From Robbsia andropogonis (GTDB lineage Bacteria > Pseudomonadota > Gammaproteobacteria > Burkholderiales > Burkholderiaceae), in contig NZ_LAQU01000014.1 in NCBI RefSeq assembly GCF_000970345.1, positions 89,513 through 153,512 of the forward strand: a stretch of DNA of 64,000 nucleotides. Reading direction: 5' to 3'. How positions within the stretch are numbered: the stretch's first letter is position 1; each line of letters opens with the position of its first letter. Below, in pieces: positions 19,626 to 28,090 of this stretch. The notes under the pieces were generated by a model. The model was given only the letters and a program-made list of their open reading frames with translations, had not been told where the DNA came from and did no database searches. Position numbers and translations under genes: made by a program.

Positions 19626-20507
19626 ATGAAAGATGACAATGCTACCGGCTGTTCCTATCGTCCATTCACACCTGGGGATGTAGCGGCGGCGCATGCTTTG
19701 TCCGTCGCTGTGCATTGGCCGCATCGTCCGGAAGATTGGCACTTTGCACTTGAAGTCGGGAACGGCTTTGTAGCCGTATCGGACGGTGCGATCGTCGGCA
19801 CCGCTTTATGCTGGAAATATGGGACCGGGCATGCCTCGTTAGGCTTGGTTATCGTGTCGCCGAATCATCAGGGGCGCGGGGTAGGTCGTACACTGATGAA
19901 ACGACTTCTTGACGAAGTTGGTGCAAGAGTGACATTTCTCCACGCCACTCCCGAAGGTCAACCACTTTATGAGAAATTGGGCTTCTCAGTATGCGGACAG
20001 CTCGATCAACACCAGGGAAACGTAGCGAACATCTTGCCGGTTGCGTTACCCGACGACGTGTGCGTGCGTGCAGCCACGCTCGAAGATGAGGCAACCGTCA
20101 TGAGGCTTGCATCTCGTGCCTCGCGTTGTGACCGTCAGCCCGTGATGCGTGCCTTGTTGCAGATTAGTGATTGCGCGGTGTTGGCGCAAGCGGGGAAGGT
20201 CGTCGGTTTCTCGATGTTCAGGCGTTTCGGACGCGGTTACATGGTTGGCCCGATAGTCGCACCACGTTCAACGAAAGACGTACTAGCAAAATTGCTTATC
20301 GCGCATTGGCTTAACGGACGAACCGACGAATACATTCGCCTCGATGTACCGAAGGGTGCTGTGTTGAACGACTGGCTAATAGAACAGGGTCTGAAACGCG
20401 TCGACACAGTAAATAAAATGGTAGTTAACGCGCCTGCGGAGGCTTATCCCGATGCCGCTGATCCGGACTGCCAGCTTTATGGGCTGGTAACACAGGCCAT
20501 GTTTTAA
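19626..20507 (+). CDS. GNAT-family acetyltransferase, probably two tandem GNAT-like domains
   Basis: A 293-residue protein. The N-terminal half is a clear GNAT domain: acetyl-CoA loop VSPNHQGRGVGRTLMKRLL at about 80-98 and the LYEKLGF motif after it. The C-terminal half (about 145-290) has the acceptor-domain layout seen in two-domain GNAT proteins, with GPIVAPRSTKDVLAKLL, but its CoA loop is degenerate. Only the first half is likely catalytic. Substrate unknown; it stands alone between a LysR gene and the FAD oxidoreductase. Confidence 0.82.
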   Translation: MKDDNATGCSYRPFTPGDVAAAHALSVAVHWPHRPEDWHFALEVGNGFVAVSDGAIVGTALCWKYGTGHASLGLVIVSPNHQGRGVGRTLMKRLLDEVGARVTFLHATPEGQPLYEKLGFSVCGQLDQHQGNVANILPVALPDDVCVRAATLEDEATVMRLASRASRCDRQPVMRALLQISDCAVLAQAGKVVGFSMFRRFGRGYMVGPIVAPRSTKDVLAKLLIAHWLNGRTDEYIRLDVPKGAVLNDWLIEQGLKRVDTVNKMVVNAPAEAYPDAADPDCQLYGLVTQAMF

Positions 20508-20676
20508 ATATCGATGTTTGACCGGATAGTCGCTGGATCAATATCGAGAATGGATGTCGAGGAATGGGACCTGATCGGAAACGCGGTGACCTGCTGTCTG
20601 CCTGTGGCGCGGCTGGCATTGCGCAATCCGCGGCGCCGTCGACCATCGATTCCGGCGAGTTCAGCATGAAGCTTGG

Positions 20677-20693
20677 TTTAACGTTACGTTAAA
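20677..20693. promoter_or_regulatory. Perfect palindrome upstream of FAD oxidoreductase, candidate operator
   Basis: TTTAACGT and ACGTTAAA flank a single T, giving 8-base perfect arms in otherwise unstructured sequence, 75 bases before the ATG of the FAD oxidoreductase gene. The compact dyad is typical of a dimeric repressor site. No matching second copy was noticed. Confidence 0.4.
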
Positions 20694-20768
20694 AAGCGCT
20701 TTATCAACGCCGAGCAGCTGCATTCGATAATCGTCGACATGAACCTACCGTAACGGAAGAGTATTTAT

Positions 20769-22090
20769 ATGCGAGTACCTTTGACACCAGTTGTATCGAG
20801 TCCAACGCTGCCAGGAAGCGTGGATGTGGTGATAATCGGTGCGGGCATCATAGGCGCGTTCACGGCCTGGTTTCTTGCAAAGCGCGGGATGAAAGTGGCG
20901 CTGCTTGAAAAGGGCTTCGTTGGTGGGGAACAATCAAGCCGTAATTGGGGATGGTGTCGGCAGCAGAATCGCGATGCGCGCGAACTCCCTATGGCGACAC
21001 ATAGTTTGCGTCTTTGGGAAGAATTCGAAGCAACATCAGGTGAATCAACTGGATTTCGTCGGAGCGGCTTGCTATATCTTAGCAATAGTGATGAGGAGCT
21101 GGCTGGGCGCGATGGTGCGATTTCGCCAAAACGGCCGGCGTTCGAACGGAAGTGCTGGGAAGCCAAGCGGCTAGCGCCAAGGCGCGTTTTACAGAGAAAC
21201 AGTGGAAAGGCGGGATCTTTGCTCCGACCGATGGGACCGCAGATCCTGGTAACGCTGCACCTGCCGTGGCTCGCGCTATTTTGAAGCTAGGCGGAACGGT
21301 CCATCAGAACTGCGCGGCACGCGGTATTGAAACAGAAGCTGGGCGGGTGTCGGGGGTGGTGACAGAGCACGGTACCATTCGCACAAAAACGGCCGTGCTG
21401 TCCGGGGGAGCGTGGGCGTCTACCTTTTGTCGGCAACTCGGCATTCGTATGCCGCAAGCAACCATCCGTTCTTCAATCATGGAGCTTGCGGTAGCGCGCG
21501 GTGTACTCCCCGACGCAGTGCATACCAAGGATGTCTCTATTACCCGGCGTAGCGATAACACGTACACACTGGCCATCAGCGGTATGGCACGGTTTGACCC
21601 GACGCAACAGAAATTCCGTTACGCCAAAGATTTTTTCCCATTATTCCGGCGTCGCTGGCGCAGCATCAGCGTTGGTACGCTCGAAGGCGTTCGTTCTGGG
21701 CATGAAAGTCTCAAGCGCTGGCGACTCGATGAAGTAACACCGATGGAACGGATGCGTGTGTTGGATCCTACGCCGGACCAGACCGCGCTGCGCCTTATGC
21801 ACAGTCGAGCCATTGCGCTATGCCCGGCTCTTGGGAAAAGTCACACGACGGCATCCTGGGCTGGATATATCGACATGACTCCGGACGGGGTGCCGTGTAT
21901 AGGGGAAGTGAATGAGGTCGCTGGTCTGGTACTCGCTGCCGGCTTCAGCGGTCATGGATTTGGAATAGGACCCGGTGCGGGCCATCTTATTGCGGATCTT
22001 GTAATGGGTTCGACACCTATTGTCGACCCGAGGCCCTTTGACCCAAAACGTTTCGCCACCGTCATGCCTAAGGATATAGCCGATTTTTAA
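20769..22090 (+). pseudogene. FAD-dependent D-amino-acid/amine oxidoreductase (DadA/DAO fold), frameshifted
   Basis: The 5' part (from ATG 20769) encodes the dinucleotide-binding motif VVIIGAGIIGAFTAW and EQSSRNWGWCRQQNRD. From about 21104 the family sequence continues in the next frame (WARWCDFAKTAG, then KGGIFAPTDGTADPGNAAP) through to a normal C-terminus with the GFSGHGFGIGPGAGHL FAD-binding motif, ending at 22090. The total of 1322 bases is one short of a multiple of three, so a single base has been lost near 21102-21106. Undisturbed, the product would be a ~440-residue flavoprotein oxidising D-amino acids or a secondary amine. True mutation or sequencing error cannot be distinguished here. 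Confidence 0.85.
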
Positions 22091-22256
22091 GATTCGTATT
22101 TATCCAGCGGATTGGCATATCGATGGTATAACGGCTTTGCCAAGCGTTATTGATTTCTGTCTGGTCAAGGGGCGGTAACGGAGAGGGGGGCGGTATCCGT
22201 GGTTTGACGCCGCGGGTGCGGCGAAGCGCAAAGTGTCATCTTGATATGCACCTGAT

Positions 22257-23534
22257 ATGAAACTGACTTCCTATTGGCTTGATACCGCGCCGCGCTTCAC
22301 GAAAGGGGCGCATGGCGTGGTACACGGAAGCGCGGATGTCGTGGTGATTGGTGCAGGCTTTACGGGCTTGTCAGCCGCGCTCGCCTTGGCAAAGAAAGGC
22401 GCAAAAGTCACGGTGCTGGAGGCAGGCCTGGTTGGTAACGCGGCATCGGGCCGGAACGGCGGCATGTGTAATAACGGCTTCGCGCAAGACTATGCGACGC
22501 TGTCGGCGCAGCTAGGTCGCGATACCGCAAATATGCTTTATAGAAGTTTCGATGCAGGTGTAGCCAAGGTCGAATCCATCATTCAAGAGGAGGGGATCGA
22601 CTGCAGTTTCAGGCGGGTAGGAAAACTCAAACTTGCCGCCAAGCCTGAGCATTACGATAAGCTTGCAAGGTCCCAAGAGATACTGGCGCGCGAAGTCGAT
22701 CCCGATACACGCATGGTCAGCGCAAGCGATATACGTAACGAAATGGGTTGTGATCGCTACTTTGGAGGCCTGCTTTATGAGAAAAGTGCGGGCATGCACG
22801 TCGGCCGTTTTGCGCATGGGCTTGCGGAGGCGGCAGTCAGGAAGGGCGTCCGGATTTATGAGAATTCGCCGATGATTGGGCTTCAACGGATCAATGGTCA
22901 ACGTCACGTGGTGAAGACCGCCGATGGGTCAATCGAGGCGTCTCAGGTATTGCTCGCTAGTGGTACATCGCGTTTTGGTCCACTGGGTTGGTTCCGTCGT
23001 AGGATCATCCCTGTCGGTGCATTCCTGATTGTCACAGAACCGTTGCGTACGACGTTGCTGGACCAGCTCATTCCTAACCGGCGGATGTACGTTGATACGA
23101 AGAACTTTGTGAACTACTTTCGTGTTACACCAGACAACCGACTGTTGTTCGGCGGCCGCGCACGCTTCGCGGAATCAAATCCGGCTTCCGACGCGAAAAG
23201 TGGCATGATCTTGACGCAAGCGTTGGGCGAAACGTTCCCGGAACTTGCCAATGCGCAAATCGATTATTGCTGGGGCGGCATGGTGGACATGACCCGGGAT
23301 CGCCTGCCTAGGGCTGGTGAACGTAATGGCGTCTTCTATTCAATGGGTTACAGCGGTCATGGTACACATATGTCCACGTATATGGGCGCTGTGATGGCCG
23401 ACGTATTGGACGGCCGTACAGACCTCAATCCGTGGCGTGATTTCGAGTGGAAGGCGATACCCGGGCATTTTGGAAAACCGTGGTTTCTGCCTTTGATCGG
23501 TGCCTACTATCGCTTCCAGGATTTCCTTCGATGA
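22257..23534 (+). CDS. FAD-dependent amine oxidase, gamma-glutamylputrescine-oxidase-like (DAO fold)
   Basis: A 425-residue flavoprotein. The N-terminal SADVVVIGAGFTGLSAALALAKKG is the Rossmann FAD site, followed by GNAASGRNGGMCNNG, the segment seen in PuuB/OrdL-type oxidases. Near the C-terminus YSGHGTHMSTYMG contacts FAD. It should oxidise a primary or secondary amine to an aldehyde. Its stop overlaps the start of the aldehyde dehydrogenase (ATGA at 23531-23534), so the two enzymes very likely act in sequence: amine to aldehyde to acid. Polyamine breakdown is the family precedent; no glutamylation gene (puuA) is present here. Confidence 0.87.
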   Translation: MKLTSYWLDTAPRFTKGAHGVVHGSADVVVIGAGFTGLSAALALAKKGAKVTVLEAGLVGNAASGRNGGMCNNGFAQDYATLSAQLGRDTANMLYRSFDAGVAKVESIIQEEGIDCSFRRVGKLKLAAKPEHYDKLARSQEILAREVDPDTRMVSASDIRNEMGCDRYFGGLLYEKSAGMHVGRFAHGLAEAAVRKGVRIYENSPMIGLQRINGQRHVVKTADGSIEASQVLLASGTSRFGPLGWFRRRIIPVGAFLIVTEPLRTTLLDQLIPNRRMYVDTKNFVNYFRVTPDNRLLFGGRARFAESNPASDAKSGMILTQALGETFPELANAQIDYCWGGMVDMTRDRLPRAGERNGVFYSMGYSGHGTHMSTYMGAVMADVLDGRTDLNPWRDFEWKAIPGHFGKPWFLPLIGAYYRFQDFLR

Positions 23535-25003
23535 CTACTTTATTGCATCTTCCTTGTCTGGATGCCGAGAAATTGGCAGAAAGTGTGTATGTCGGCGGAC
23601 AGTGGCGCGCACCGGAACACGGCGGTGGCCTTGCCGAGGTCATCAATCCCGCAACGGAGGCGTCCATCGGTGATGTGGCCCTGGGCACCGCGCATGACGT
23701 GGATATGGCCGTGTCGGCCGCATTGTCTGCGTTTCCGGACTGGTCCATGACGGAGCCTTCGTATCGTGCGGCTATCTTGGAAAAGGTCCATCGGTTGATT
23801 CTTGAGCGGAAAGAGGAGTTTGCCCGCGCTATCTCAATGGAGATGGGGGCACCCATTGACTTCGCGCGGATGTCGCAGGTTCCCCTGGCGGCGGAACATG
23901 TTCGCGTGGCGCGAGACGTGGTGCGGACTTATCCGTTTGTACAGACCAGCGGTTCAACCGCGATTGCTCGTGAGGCAATTGGTGTCTGCGCCTTGATTAC
24001 GCCATGGAACTGGCCGCTATACCAGATTACCGCTAAAGTGGCACCAGCCCTGGCAGCAGGCTGCGCCGTCGTACTGAAACCAAGCGAACTGGCGCCGTTG
24101 AGCGCAATGCTTTTCGCGCAGGTTGTACACGATGCTGGCGTTCCGGCAGGCATTTTCAACATGGTGCTTGGAAGCGGCGCGGAGGTCGGGGAGGCGCTGG
24201 CGGCGCATCCGGATGTGGACATGGTTTCGATTACGGGCTCTAACCGCGCGGGTGCCTTGGTCGCCCAAGCCGCCGCTCCCACTTTCAAGAGAGTGACGCA
24301 GGAGCTTGGGGGGAAATCACCGAACGTTTTTCTGCCTGATGCGGACTTCGTGCACGCCGTGCCCAAGGGCGTGATGTCCGGATTCCGTAATGCAGGTCAG
24401 TCTTGTAGTGCTCCGACTAGAATGCTGGTGCCACGGAATCGTTTGGCGGAAGTGGAGGCTCTGGCATTGAAGACGGTGGAATCAATGACAGTCGGTGATC
24501 CAAGCGTCGAGGGCACGGTTCTGGGCCCGATCGCAAACGCAGCGCAGTATGGTCGTGTTCAGATGTTGATTGAAGAGGGCATGGCGTCAGGTGCGAGGCG
24601 TATTTGCGGCGGCCCTGGCCGACCTGACGGCATGCAGAAAGGGTTTTTCGCCAGGGCGACAATTTTTTCCGATGTCACGCCCTCGATGCGTATTGCACAA
24701 GAGGAAATATTCGGGCCGGTGCTTTGCATCATGCCCTACGATTCTGTCGATGAGGCGGTGGCGATTGCCAACAGCACGTCGTATGGGCTTGGCGCGCATG
24801 TACAAAGCCGTGACCTCATAGCGGCAAAGGCTGTTGCAGGACGAATCCGTTCCGGTCAGGTTCACATTAACTATCCCGCGTGGGACGCGTTTGCCCCGTT
24901 CGGTGGTTATAAGCGTTCCGGGAATGGCCGGGAATATGGGGTTTTTGGCTTGGAAGAATATTTGGAGACCAAGGCGATTCTGGGCTACGTCGAGTCGACC
25001 TAG
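23531..25003 (+). CDS. NAD(P)-dependent aldehyde dehydrogenase
   Basis: A 490-residue ALDH-superfamily enzyme with catalytic C292 (NAGQSCSAPTR) and general-base E258 (TQELGGKSPNVF), plus PWNWPLYQI in the cofactor site and EEIFGPVLCIM near the end. ATG 23531 overlaps the amine oxidase stop and gives the normal family length; the open frame to 23447 is shadow. It should oxidise the aldehyde made by the upstream flavoenzyme. Confidence 0.9.
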   Translation: MTTLLHLPCLDAEKLAESVYVGGQWRAPEHGGGLAEVINPATEASIGDVALGTAHDVDMAVSAALSAFPDWSMTEPSYRAAILEKVHRLILERKEEFARAISMEMGAPIDFARMSQVPLAAEHVRVARDVVRTYPFVQTSGSTAIAREAIGVCALITPWNWPLYQITAKVAPALAAGCAVVLKPSELAPLSAMLFAQVVHDAGVPAGIFNMVLGSGAEVGEALAAHPDVDMVSITGSNRAGALVAQAAAPTFKRVTQELGGKSPNVFLPDADFVHAVPKGVMSGFRNAGQSCSAPTRMLVPRNRLAEVEALALKTVESMTVGDPSVEGTVLGPIANAAQYGRVQMLIEEGMASGARRICGGPGRPDGMQKGFFARATIFSDVTPSMRIAQEEIFGPVLCIMPYDSVDEAVAIANSTSYGLGAHVQSRDLIAAKAVAGRIRSGQVHINYPAWDAFAPFGGYKRSGNGREYGVFGLEEYLETKAILGYVEST

Positions 25004-25036
25004 AAAAAGCCAGAGACCCTCGCGTCGCGAAGCGCT

Positions 25037-25429
25037 TTAGATTTCATACAATTCCAGGGGGAGATCATCCGGGTCGGCGAAGAAAGTGAATCGTTTGCCT
25101 GTGTATTCGTCCACTCGTATGGGCTCTGGTTCAATTTCGTGTTCGCGCAAGGCCTCTACTGCAGTATCGAGATTTGTTACACGGAAAGCGAGATGCCGCA
25201 TGCCGCATGCCTCAGGCCGGCTAGTACGCGGTGGCGGCGATGGAAAGGAAAACAGTTCAATCTGCGCGCCGTCTGGCATGCGCAAGTCGAGCTTGTAGGA
25301 ATTGCGCTGCGCGCGATATACCTCGGCCACAATCTCCAGTCCCAGTATCTCGGTATAAAAGCGGCGCGAGCGTTGGTAGTCTGAGGCAATGATGGCCACG
25401 TGGTGGATGCCTGAAATTTTCACGGACAT
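25037..25429 (-). CDS. gloA2: VOC-family metalloprotein, glyoxalase-related GloA2/YaeR
   Basis: A 130-residue single-domain VOC protein. It keeps the YaeR-type signatures: HHVAIIASDYQRSRRFY, the stretch IELFSFPSPPPRTSRPEACG followed by MRHLAF, and RFTFFADPDDLPLELYE ending the protein. The starting Met is 25429, giving the usual size. Metal-ligand His and Glu residues (HHVAI, ELFSF, RHLAF, LELYE) are all present. The physiological reaction of this subfamily is not settled; it is near glyoxalase I in fold. Convergent with the aldehyde dehydrogenase. Confidence 0.88.
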   Translation of the reverse strand: MSVKISGIHHVAIIASDYQRSRRFYTEILGLEIVAEVYRAQRNSYKLDLRMPDGAQIELFSFPSPPPRTSRPEACGMRHLAFRVTNLDTAVEALREHEIEPEPIRVDEYTGKRFTFFADPDDLPLELYEI

Positions 25430-25569
25430 GTGTCTCTGCGGATGGCTGCTGGATCCATCGATTCTACTGTACGTACACACTCCCTATTTGGCCCGGGCGG
25501 TCCGTCGTTCCGATTGACGCTATATCATAAAATTTACGAATTCCTTTCGGTCATGATAAGCTACTGCTT

Positions 25570-25670
25570 GTCTTTGGGGAGTAGCCGGCTTCCATCCGGA
25601 AGCAGTTGCGTCAACATTCTCGGTCGGCCAGACCGTGGCGCAGCTACCCTGCTTTAGGTTGGCGAGACCA
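25570..25670 (+). promoter_or_regulatory. yybP-ykoY manganese riboswitch upstream of mntP
   Basis: The leader carries the conserved blocks of the yybP-ykoY aptamer: GGGGAGTAGCC at about 25576-25586, then GTCAACATTCTCGG and GGCCAGACCGTGG forming the helix arms, CAGCTACCCTGC at about 25641-25652, and GGCGAGACCA at 25661-25670. The two loops GGGGAGTA and ACCCTGC are the Mn2+-binding dock. It sits 75 bases before the MntP gene, the classical partner: manganese binding switches on the exporter. Confidence 0.9.
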
Positions 25671-25671
25671 T

Positions 25672-25711
25672 CGACACATCGCCGCAACCGGTCGAGTGCA
25701 GCGATGTGTCG
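25672..25711 (+). promoter_or_regulatory. Expression-platform hairpin of the manganese riboswitch
   Basis: A perfect 11-base inverted repeat (CGACACATCGC at 25672-25682 and GCGATGTGTCG at 25701-25711) follows the aptamer directly, with an 18-base loop. No proper T tract follows (GTGGTTTATTG), so it may act by competing with aptamer helix P1, by masking the ribosome site, or as a weak terminator. Confidence 0.7.
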
Positions 25712-25744
25712 TGGTTTATTGCCCGACCTAGAGCGCCCAAATAG

Positions 25745-26308
25745 ATGAATCCTGTCGCGATACTGTTCCTGGCTTTTGCCATGTCCACAGATGCTTTTGC
25801 CGCTTCTATTGGCAAAGGTGCCACATTGCATCGTCCTAAATGGCGCGAAGCAATCAGAACCGGTTTAATTTTCGGTGTAATCGAAGCGTTGACACCTATC
25901 GCCGGGTGGCTCCTGGGTAAGGCTGCCGCCCAATACGTGTCAGCCTGGGATCACTGGATAGCCTTCGTATTGCTCGGTATTCTTGGCGGTCGCATGATCG
26001 TCAATAGCTTCAAAGTCGAGGAAGTGAACAATGAGAAGCCCGCGATGCATTCATTCTGGGTGTTGGCCCTCACGGGTTTTGCCACCAGCATTGATGCCAT
26101 GGCGGTGGGTGCAGGCCTCGCATTCGTTGACGTGAATATCTATTCCACGGCCGCAGCCATCGGGTTGGCTACTGCGACCATGGTAACGATTGGCGTAATG
26201 ATCGGACGTGTCGTGGGCAGCGTGGTGGGCCGCCGTGCGGAATGTGTTGGCGGGGTTGTCTTGATTGGCATCGGTGTGCTGATTCTCGTCGAACACCTCG
26301 GAGGCTAG
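25745..26308 (+). CDS. mntP: Manganese efflux pump MntP
   Basis: A 187-residue inner-membrane protein with six hydrophobic segments. The two internally repeated metal motifs are present: [16 protein letters not shown] near the N-terminus and [18 protein letters not shown] in the second half, each with the conserved Asp. MntP exports Mn2+ when the cytoplasmic level is high. Its control by the yybP-ykoY riboswitch upstream supports the call. Confidence 0.95.
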   Translation: MNPVAILFLAFAMSTDAFAASIGKGATLHRPKWREAIRTGLIFGVIEALTPIAGWLLGKAAAQYVSAWDHWIAFVLLGILGGRMIVNSFKVEEVNNEKPAMHSFWVLALTGFATSIDAMAVGAGLAFVDVNIYSTAAAIGLATATMVTIGVMIGRVVGSVVGRRAECVGGVVLIGIGVLILVEHLGG

Positions 26309-26738
26309 TCGTTGGCTAATGGGCAGGTCCGATGTTTGTACGTCAAGACCGCAACTTCAAGCCGGTTGTGCGCACTGAAAATCGTCTGGTATCAGTCTTC
26401 GAAAGGCCGCGTGACCTCGCGAAACCATCCGACGTTCCCCCGCATCCTACCCAACCATGCCTCGTTTTCCGGCTGACCGCGCCAGGTGCCATCGGCAGCC
26501 GCATCGCCCTACAATCACGGCTTTTTCGATACGTCGATTTTCTGACCGGTATCGATAAACGGCTTCATCGTGCCGTCATTTACTTCTGAACCCTTCATGA
26601 CGTCGTTATATTGATATGCCAAGCTTGCCGTTTGGCAGGTCGGAGCTGTGTATCTTTTCCCGGGCCACGTCACCAAAAACCGTTGTCGCTTGCAACGGAA
26701 TGGGGAAGCAGGGATTGCCTACTTAAGGAGCAAAGGGC
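26309..26738. other. Intergenic region with an unassigned minus-strand open remnant
   Basis: No gene is confidently identified in these 430 bases. On the minus strand one frame is open from about 26700 down to the TGA at 26517-26515 and reads like protein (QYNDVMKGSEVNDG, then KPFIDTGQKIDV), but there is no clear start or known family; it may be a gene scrap. The porin ribosome site AAGGAG lies at 26725-26730. Confidence 0.25.
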
Positions 26739-27915
26739 GTGAGAAAGAATGTAATAGCAGCGGTGGTTTCCTTCTCGGCAGCAGTATTTTCAGCTTCAAC
26801 GCATGCACAGAGCAGCGTGACGCTATACGGTTTGCTTGACGTGGGTGTCGATTACGCAAGCAATCAGCGAGCCTCCACGGGCGGATCTGGCGGCCGCCCT
26901 TTCGCTGCAGAGCGGCAATGTAAATGCCAGCCGATGGGGCTTGCGTGGCAGCGAGGACCTTGGCGGCGGCTTGTCGGCAATCTTTACGTTGGAAAATGGC
27001 TTCAATATCGGGTCAGGTCAGTCGTCCAATGGTAATGATGAATTTGGGCGACAGGCATTTGTAGGCTTGCGCAGCGCTCGCTTTGGCCGAGTCACGCTCG
27101 GCCGACAATACGATTCGGTTGCAACTTTCGTCGCACCGTTGTCGGCTGCTGGCAGTTTTGGTGGCAATCTGGCGTCGCATCCCTTTGACAGTGACAACAT
27201 GGCAGGCAGCATGCGGATGAACAATTCCGTGATGCTGCGTAGCGCGGATTTTCATGGATTCGAGTTTGGCGGTGGTTACGCATTCAGCAACACCGCGTCC
27301 GGTTTCCGGGAGAACAACGCATTCACGTTCGGCGGAAAGTATGCTTACGGCGGCCTTTCGCTTGCCGCCGCTTTCTTCCAAGCAAATCAGCCGGGCGGCT
27401 CACGTTCTGGAAATGTCTCCGGGGCCATCAGCAGTAGCGACGGCAATGCACAGTTTCTGGGGCAGCGACAGCGCGTCTATGCGGGGGGTGTTCAATACGC
27501 TTTCTCCAACGCACAGATCGGCTTTGTTGCAAGTCGAACATCGATCGATGCGCCAACGGCAGTGGATTCAGGTGGCAGCTATGCCGCATTCACTGGCGAT
27601 TTCATGACGCTCTACAATTATGAGTTAAACGGAAAGTATGCGCTGACGCCGGCATTGTCGCTTGGCGGCGCTGTTACTTATACGCAAGGCCATTATGTGC
27701 GGCCAGGTACGTCGGAACATCCGAAGTGGATGCAAGGAACAGTGCAGATCGACTATGCGCTGAGCCAACGTACCGATGTCTATCTGGAGGGTACGTATCA
27801 GCACGTGAGCGGTGCGAATATCGCCGTGCTTGATGAGGCATCCATCTATCACTTCACACCATCAAGCTCGAATCGCCAGGCGATTGTCGCTATAGGTATG
27901 CGGACGCGATTCTGA
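26739..27915 (+). pseudogene. Gram-negative trimeric porin, frameshifted near the N-terminus
   Basis: The frame from GTG 26739 (AAGGAG eight bases upstream) encodes a signal peptide ending in ASTHAQ and the first porin strand SVTLYGLLDVGVDYA. Past about 26885-26915 the family sequence continues in another frame as SLQSGNVNASRWGLRGSEDLGGGL and runs to a proper porin C-terminus ending GMRTRF, with terminal Phe. The 1177-base span has one base too many for a single frame. A repaired product would be a 16-strand outer-membrane porin of about 390 residues, the Burkholderia OpcP/Omp38 type. Downstream sequence is intact, so the lesion is recent or a sequencing error. Confidence 0.87.
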
Positions 27916-28090
27916 TGCGGAAGGTGGTGCAGTGAATGACATGTTTACGCGTTGAGACGGTCGATGGTGAAGATGGGAACGTGTTCATTGCTGGAATTTA
28001 AATAAAATCCTAGTGCAGGTCGCCCTTGTTCTTTCGGGCTGTAAGTCCGCAGAATGATGCTCGTTGCCCTGTCAGGGGCGTTTGAGCACG

